Assembly: GCA_005406025.1 (NCBI GenBank) | Contig: BGZK01001244.1 | Coordinates: 62,001-126,000, forward strand | Direction: 5' to 3' | DNA length: 64,000 bases | Source: Eumeta japonica | Lineage: Eukaryota; Arthropoda; Insecta; Lepidoptera; Psychidae | Shown: positions 60,110 to 64,000 of the stretch, piece by piece | Position numbering within the stretch: position 1 is the first letter of the stretch | How the letters are laid out: every line of letters starts with the position of its first letter | Position numbers and translations under genes: made by a program | The notes under the pieces: generated by a model | The model's database searches: none | Told to the model about the DNA's origin: nothing | What the model saw: only the letters and a program-made list of their open reading frames with translations

Positions 60110-63100
60110 AATATAAACATGTTTCGTATTTATTATGTACATTACTTATGATCAGTTAACCTTTTGACTCCTGAGCCACAAAGTATAAACATTGATACAA
60201 AGGAAATGTATATGTAATTTAAAACATTCTTTTATGTTAGATGACCGCAATATTTTAACGTAACGAAAAATTATTGACATAAAGCAATCCACGTCAAAGC
60301 TTAATAAAAAATAATTATCAAAACTCTATGTTTTCCCCGAAGTGCGTTTATTAATTGTGTAAATAATAAACATTAACGTATTCGCGTTTGTTACTTCATA
60401 CATTCGTGTACTTTCGTTCGCAGGTTGATTATGATTGAGAGCTTGTCGAGTATGAACGCGTAGAGCACCAATGTCAGCTTATGTCATTCTTATAATAGTG
60501 ATGTATTTATCAGCAATTCTAATATCGATAAAAGTACCAATTTTTTTTCGGTTGAAATTTGTAATTACATACAAAAAAATAAGACAGCCTATTTAGTATA
60601 TCTAAAAATATTCAAATATATATATATATAAGCACTGTCTAAAAAAAAATCAGGTTGAAACAGATATGGAAATATCAAATGTAACTTTCGGTGGTCTGAT
60701 TGCTTTCAAATTTGAAAAATGTGTAGAAGATTTTGGTGTGTTAGGTACAAATTACATTTATGTATAACGCATAAAGAACAATAGGAAAGACCAATGAAGA
60801 GATAGTTAACAACGAAAATGAAATGTAAATTGAAATTAAATTTTAATAATAATATATAGGTAAAATTTTAAATGTATTACGCTATATTGGGTAATAAATT
60901 AGTGAATAATGCGGTAATACTTTGACATGTATTACAATATATCATACAAAGAAAATATATCAAAATTTAAACTGAAACCCAATTTGGGATTCCAATTTGA
61001 AGCAATAATCTTATAAGATACTAATTCTATTAGAACGCATATTATCTGGAAATATCGGTAAATAATCAATAAACCTTTGGTGGTACATTATCGGTAGTAA
61101 GTTTCTGTATATATATTATAATATTTCTATGAATAATAGTAGTAAATAAAATTAAAATAGAAAACATTCTTTAAAACATATCCTTTGGTCATATACCATA
61201 CAAAAATGCTAAAAAAACGTTATTCAATTTTTTGAAATTCAATTCAAGAATATAAAGAACTACCGACGTGGGCACAAATTACGTGTTCATTGGTACATTA
61301 AAGTAAAAGGGATATGGGAACGTTTACGCCATTTCCTATCTATTGACGAATATAAAATTTATTTACCCCCAATAAATAAAATATAGTTTTATTGGTATGT
61401 AGTATGACAAAAGGAACTATTTTTATGCATTGCCTTTCTTCACAACGATGTATTATTTATTATGTAATTTCATTATATTTGAATTAAAATTTTCAAGGTG
61501 TGGAATATGAGAAACTTCCATTTTACGTGTATTCGGTAATTGTGAATATAAATGTAAATATCTTTATTTTTCTAAAATTAATATATAAATGTAAATATCA
61601 TAATAAATGTCTATGAGATTATAATCTAAAATGATATTTGTTATTTTGTGTTAGGCTGTGCTTTACTAGAAGTCCATAATTAGTCGCGACTTTAAACAAT
61701 CATTCTGTGTCTTGTGTAATATAATTAATCTTAAAATCACACACACACACACATATTGCAACTCCTTTTATAGTTTACTACAGTAAAAAATTTAAAAGTT
61801 TCAATCAGACCTATACTCTTAAAAACTTCATTAAACTACCCGTCTTTTAAGTATTGCATATGTTAACAATTTAATATCAAAGCGTCCAGTACTCCATGAG
61901 AATATAACGCACATACCTAAATATTTAATAACTGAAAAATTGAGGCTTTTTCTTTAAAAGTCTCTTGAAATTGTTAGCAAAAAAAAAAGCAATGACTTTT
62001 AAAATTTTGCACGTTACCAACTCGAGCTTTTCTTTATAACCTTTACTTTGCTATACTCATATGATGTGGTCTATCTTTGTATTAAGACAATTCATGTTAA
62101 AGGCCAACACTGTAATCAGCAAATCACTATTCGACCTATTGATACCAAAAAAATTAAAACCTACGTGATAAATCCAAATCTATTTAGTATTTATTTTTAT
62201 TAAATTTCTGTCTCACCACTTTCACTGTTTTCATATAAAAATAAGTGTATACTGCATTAATAATGCAGACTATTCCGAATGCATTTGATTTATTAAATAA
62301 CAATAACATTAATACGTCGATAATTTACATTAAAAAATGTCTCATTGCTTTGTAGATTTATACGGAAAAGGTACATCCCTCAAATTAAAATAATATCGAT
62401 GATTTCGATCAAAAGGTACTCATCATCAATCCCGTGTCACAACTCAAGGATATTGTCTTAAAAATTATGTCCCTATAAATACACAATACATGTTATATTC
62501 TAGCTTATTAGTAGGCCATTTTTATTCAATATTTAACAAAAAAAAAAAAAAAAAAAATTCTAATATAACCTGAGAACAAGTTATAACATTTGCAAAATAT
62601 CGTTCACGCCTATGCTGTTTTAGAAATATTTGGCTAAGCCATTTGAAAGTTTTAATCAATATGAAACTAAGCAAGGTTGACCTGGTTAATTTAGTTAATA
62701 ATTGAATTAAATATTAACATTCATACATTTAATAATATGAATAATATAACAAGCGCTTCCCACGAAATTATATGAACTCGTCAAAAACCAATATGGTTTG
62801 GGAATAGAAAAACACAATTAATTTATTTGTATAACCTGAATCCAAACCGAAACTTTCTGAAGATTAATTATATGCTTCCTGAGTCACAATGGTAGTTATT
62901 ATAAATATGAACCACATATCGTTCGGTTTTACAAAATTGATTTTGAAAAATTAGTAAATGCGAATCGTTAAGACTGTAAGAAACAGTAATTAATGTTATG
63001 ATTTTTTTTATTAGATTGTAGGATACAATAAATGACGTTACAAATGGGCGAACCAGTCTTGCTAGACAACGATCGACGTTCATCATAGTGAATCCACTTC

Positions 63101-63480
63101 GCTTTACAATGCTAGCTAAGTACAAGCCATAAACAGACACTCTCATTTGAACAATGTTAAGCAATAGTACTCAACCAACCTTCTCGCCATTTTGAGTAAA
63201 TCGTGTTTTATGTTTCAATATTAACAGTATTGATTTGATTAAAACTACATTTAAAAAATGGATACGTTAACATATTTTGTTTTTATAACATTTGTATAAC
63301 AAATACTAGATGACTCTAATATTGGAAATAGTAGTCTTACTCCTATATTTGCGATTTGCAATAAAATTTTATTTTTTATCATTTTGTGGGTTGACACACT
63401 ATTGCATTTAATAGTGCGCATTTAAAAGTCTATATACTGATTTCTTTCTTTTAGTCAGTTCCTTTTTTTTACATTTTTTT
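60110..63480. other. AT-rich spacer with simple repeats
   Basis: No gene recognised. It holds (TA)n at 60617, (AC)n at 61738 and an A-run of about 19 at 62538. A 98-codon minus-strand frame at 62868-63164 shows no motif. Confidence 0.4.
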
Positions 63481-63529
63481 CTCACATTTGTCAGTTTCAA
63501 GTTGACAATGCCTCAAAAACTCTCCTGGC

Positions 63530-63708
63530 CTTCTTCATGATCTCAATTTCAGTGATAGTTTACCAACTTATTATACAATAATACCGCATGTTTTACTTTA
63601 CCCAAAATGTCGTGTAAAATTTCCTTTATGCGGCTATCTTCCATTCACTCAAACATATTTAGCGCGCTCCATACAATTCTTTGGCTGTTGGTTTATACTG
63701 CCGGATCC
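63530..63708 (-). other. Possible first coding exon or decayed coding scrap
   Basis: On the minus strand, after CGTAATTTCAG (acceptor before 63708), an ATG near 63640 opens MEDSRIKEILHDILGKVKHA then VLLYNKLVNYH and a stop. A one-base shift continues TEIEIMKKARRVFEALST. A donor-like TTG|GTAAAC also falls inside the frame. Either an exon with an early donor or a frameshifted relic; family not recognised. Confidence 0.25.
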
Positions 63709-64000
63709 CTGAAATTACGAAAAAATCACTTTCACTATAAAAAACAGCATAAGAAATAATAAATCTGAAATAAAATCTGTTATTAATATTTGTCACTAAA
63801 ACTTAAGCGTTACTCATTTATTCGCAATAATTAAAACCCTTGTACAATGCGTTACAAATGTGAATATGATCGATTAGGGCCAACAAAAAAAAAATTAAAA
63901 GTTCGAAGCAAACTCTATGATTATCGACAGATAACGAACATCACAACATTTTTAACATCCTTCTCTTCCTTTTTTTTACGTTGATGGTTTGTGGCGGTAA

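Noticed and set aside
62868..63164. 98-codon minus-strand frame
   Set aside because: Longest frame in the right end but no domain, signal peptide or conserved-looking segment; chance is adequate.

Overview
This window is nuclear DNA from an insect, most likely a moth or butterfly. It is AT-rich, has intron-split genes, no bacterial gene layout, and is full of decayed transposable elements. Several of the repeats have consensus sequences I recognise from lepidopteran genomes. Most long open frames are chance frames in AT-rich or repeat DNA and are not annotated as genes.

One gene can be assembled with good confidence. It lies on the minus strand from 19533 to 7089 and encodes a 225-residue secreted cuticular protein of the RR-2 (Rebers-Riddiford) class with pro-resilin-like Gly/Tyr/Pro repeats. 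It has five coding exons: 19467-19481, 11673-11963, 9573-9708, 8185-8301 and 7089-7207. Splice phases agree at every junction. The RR-2 chitin-binding domain is split between exons 3 and 4. A minus-strand core promoter and untranslated leader exon at 25358-25522 may be its distal start, but that link is inferred. A second, plus-strand TATA/Inr/leader unit lies at 23969-24056 and has no assigned gene.

The rest is mobile or repeated DNA. 1-6700: AT-rich spacer with old repeat ends and one possible noncoding exon. 7.1-19.5 kb: the cuticle gene; its introns hold tRNA-derived SINEs, retroelement 3' ends, a 42-bp perfect palindrome between 8-bp direct repeats, a GC-rich island at about 16.45-16.79 kb, and a solo Penelope-type terminal repeat 30 bp from the first exon. 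20.5-22.3 kb: a decayed Penelope-like element (reverse transcriptase, then GIY-YIG endonuclease) between inverted terminal repeats. 25.7-30.5 kb: short elements with inverted termini, a LINE 3' fragment and a shared dispersed repeat. 30.5-44 kb: sparse, with repeats and a degenerate coding-like tandem array at 39.2-40.1 kb. 44.1-47.5 kb: a second LINE fragment broken by a short inverted-repeat element, then another LINE remnant and LTR-like repeat. 48-64 kb: SINEs, two near-complete copies of one dispersed family, a 1.27-kb DNA transposon at 53.2-54.5 kb, a hairpin-rich element at 58.0-58.2 kb and a tandem pair of short inverted-repeat elements at 59.66-60.05 kb.

No CRISPR array, operon, rRNA or intact tRNA was seen, and I found no convincing new multi-gene system. 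The best items for follow-up are the resilin-like gene with its nested Penelope debris, the palindromic 42-bp insertion and the hairpin-rich element.
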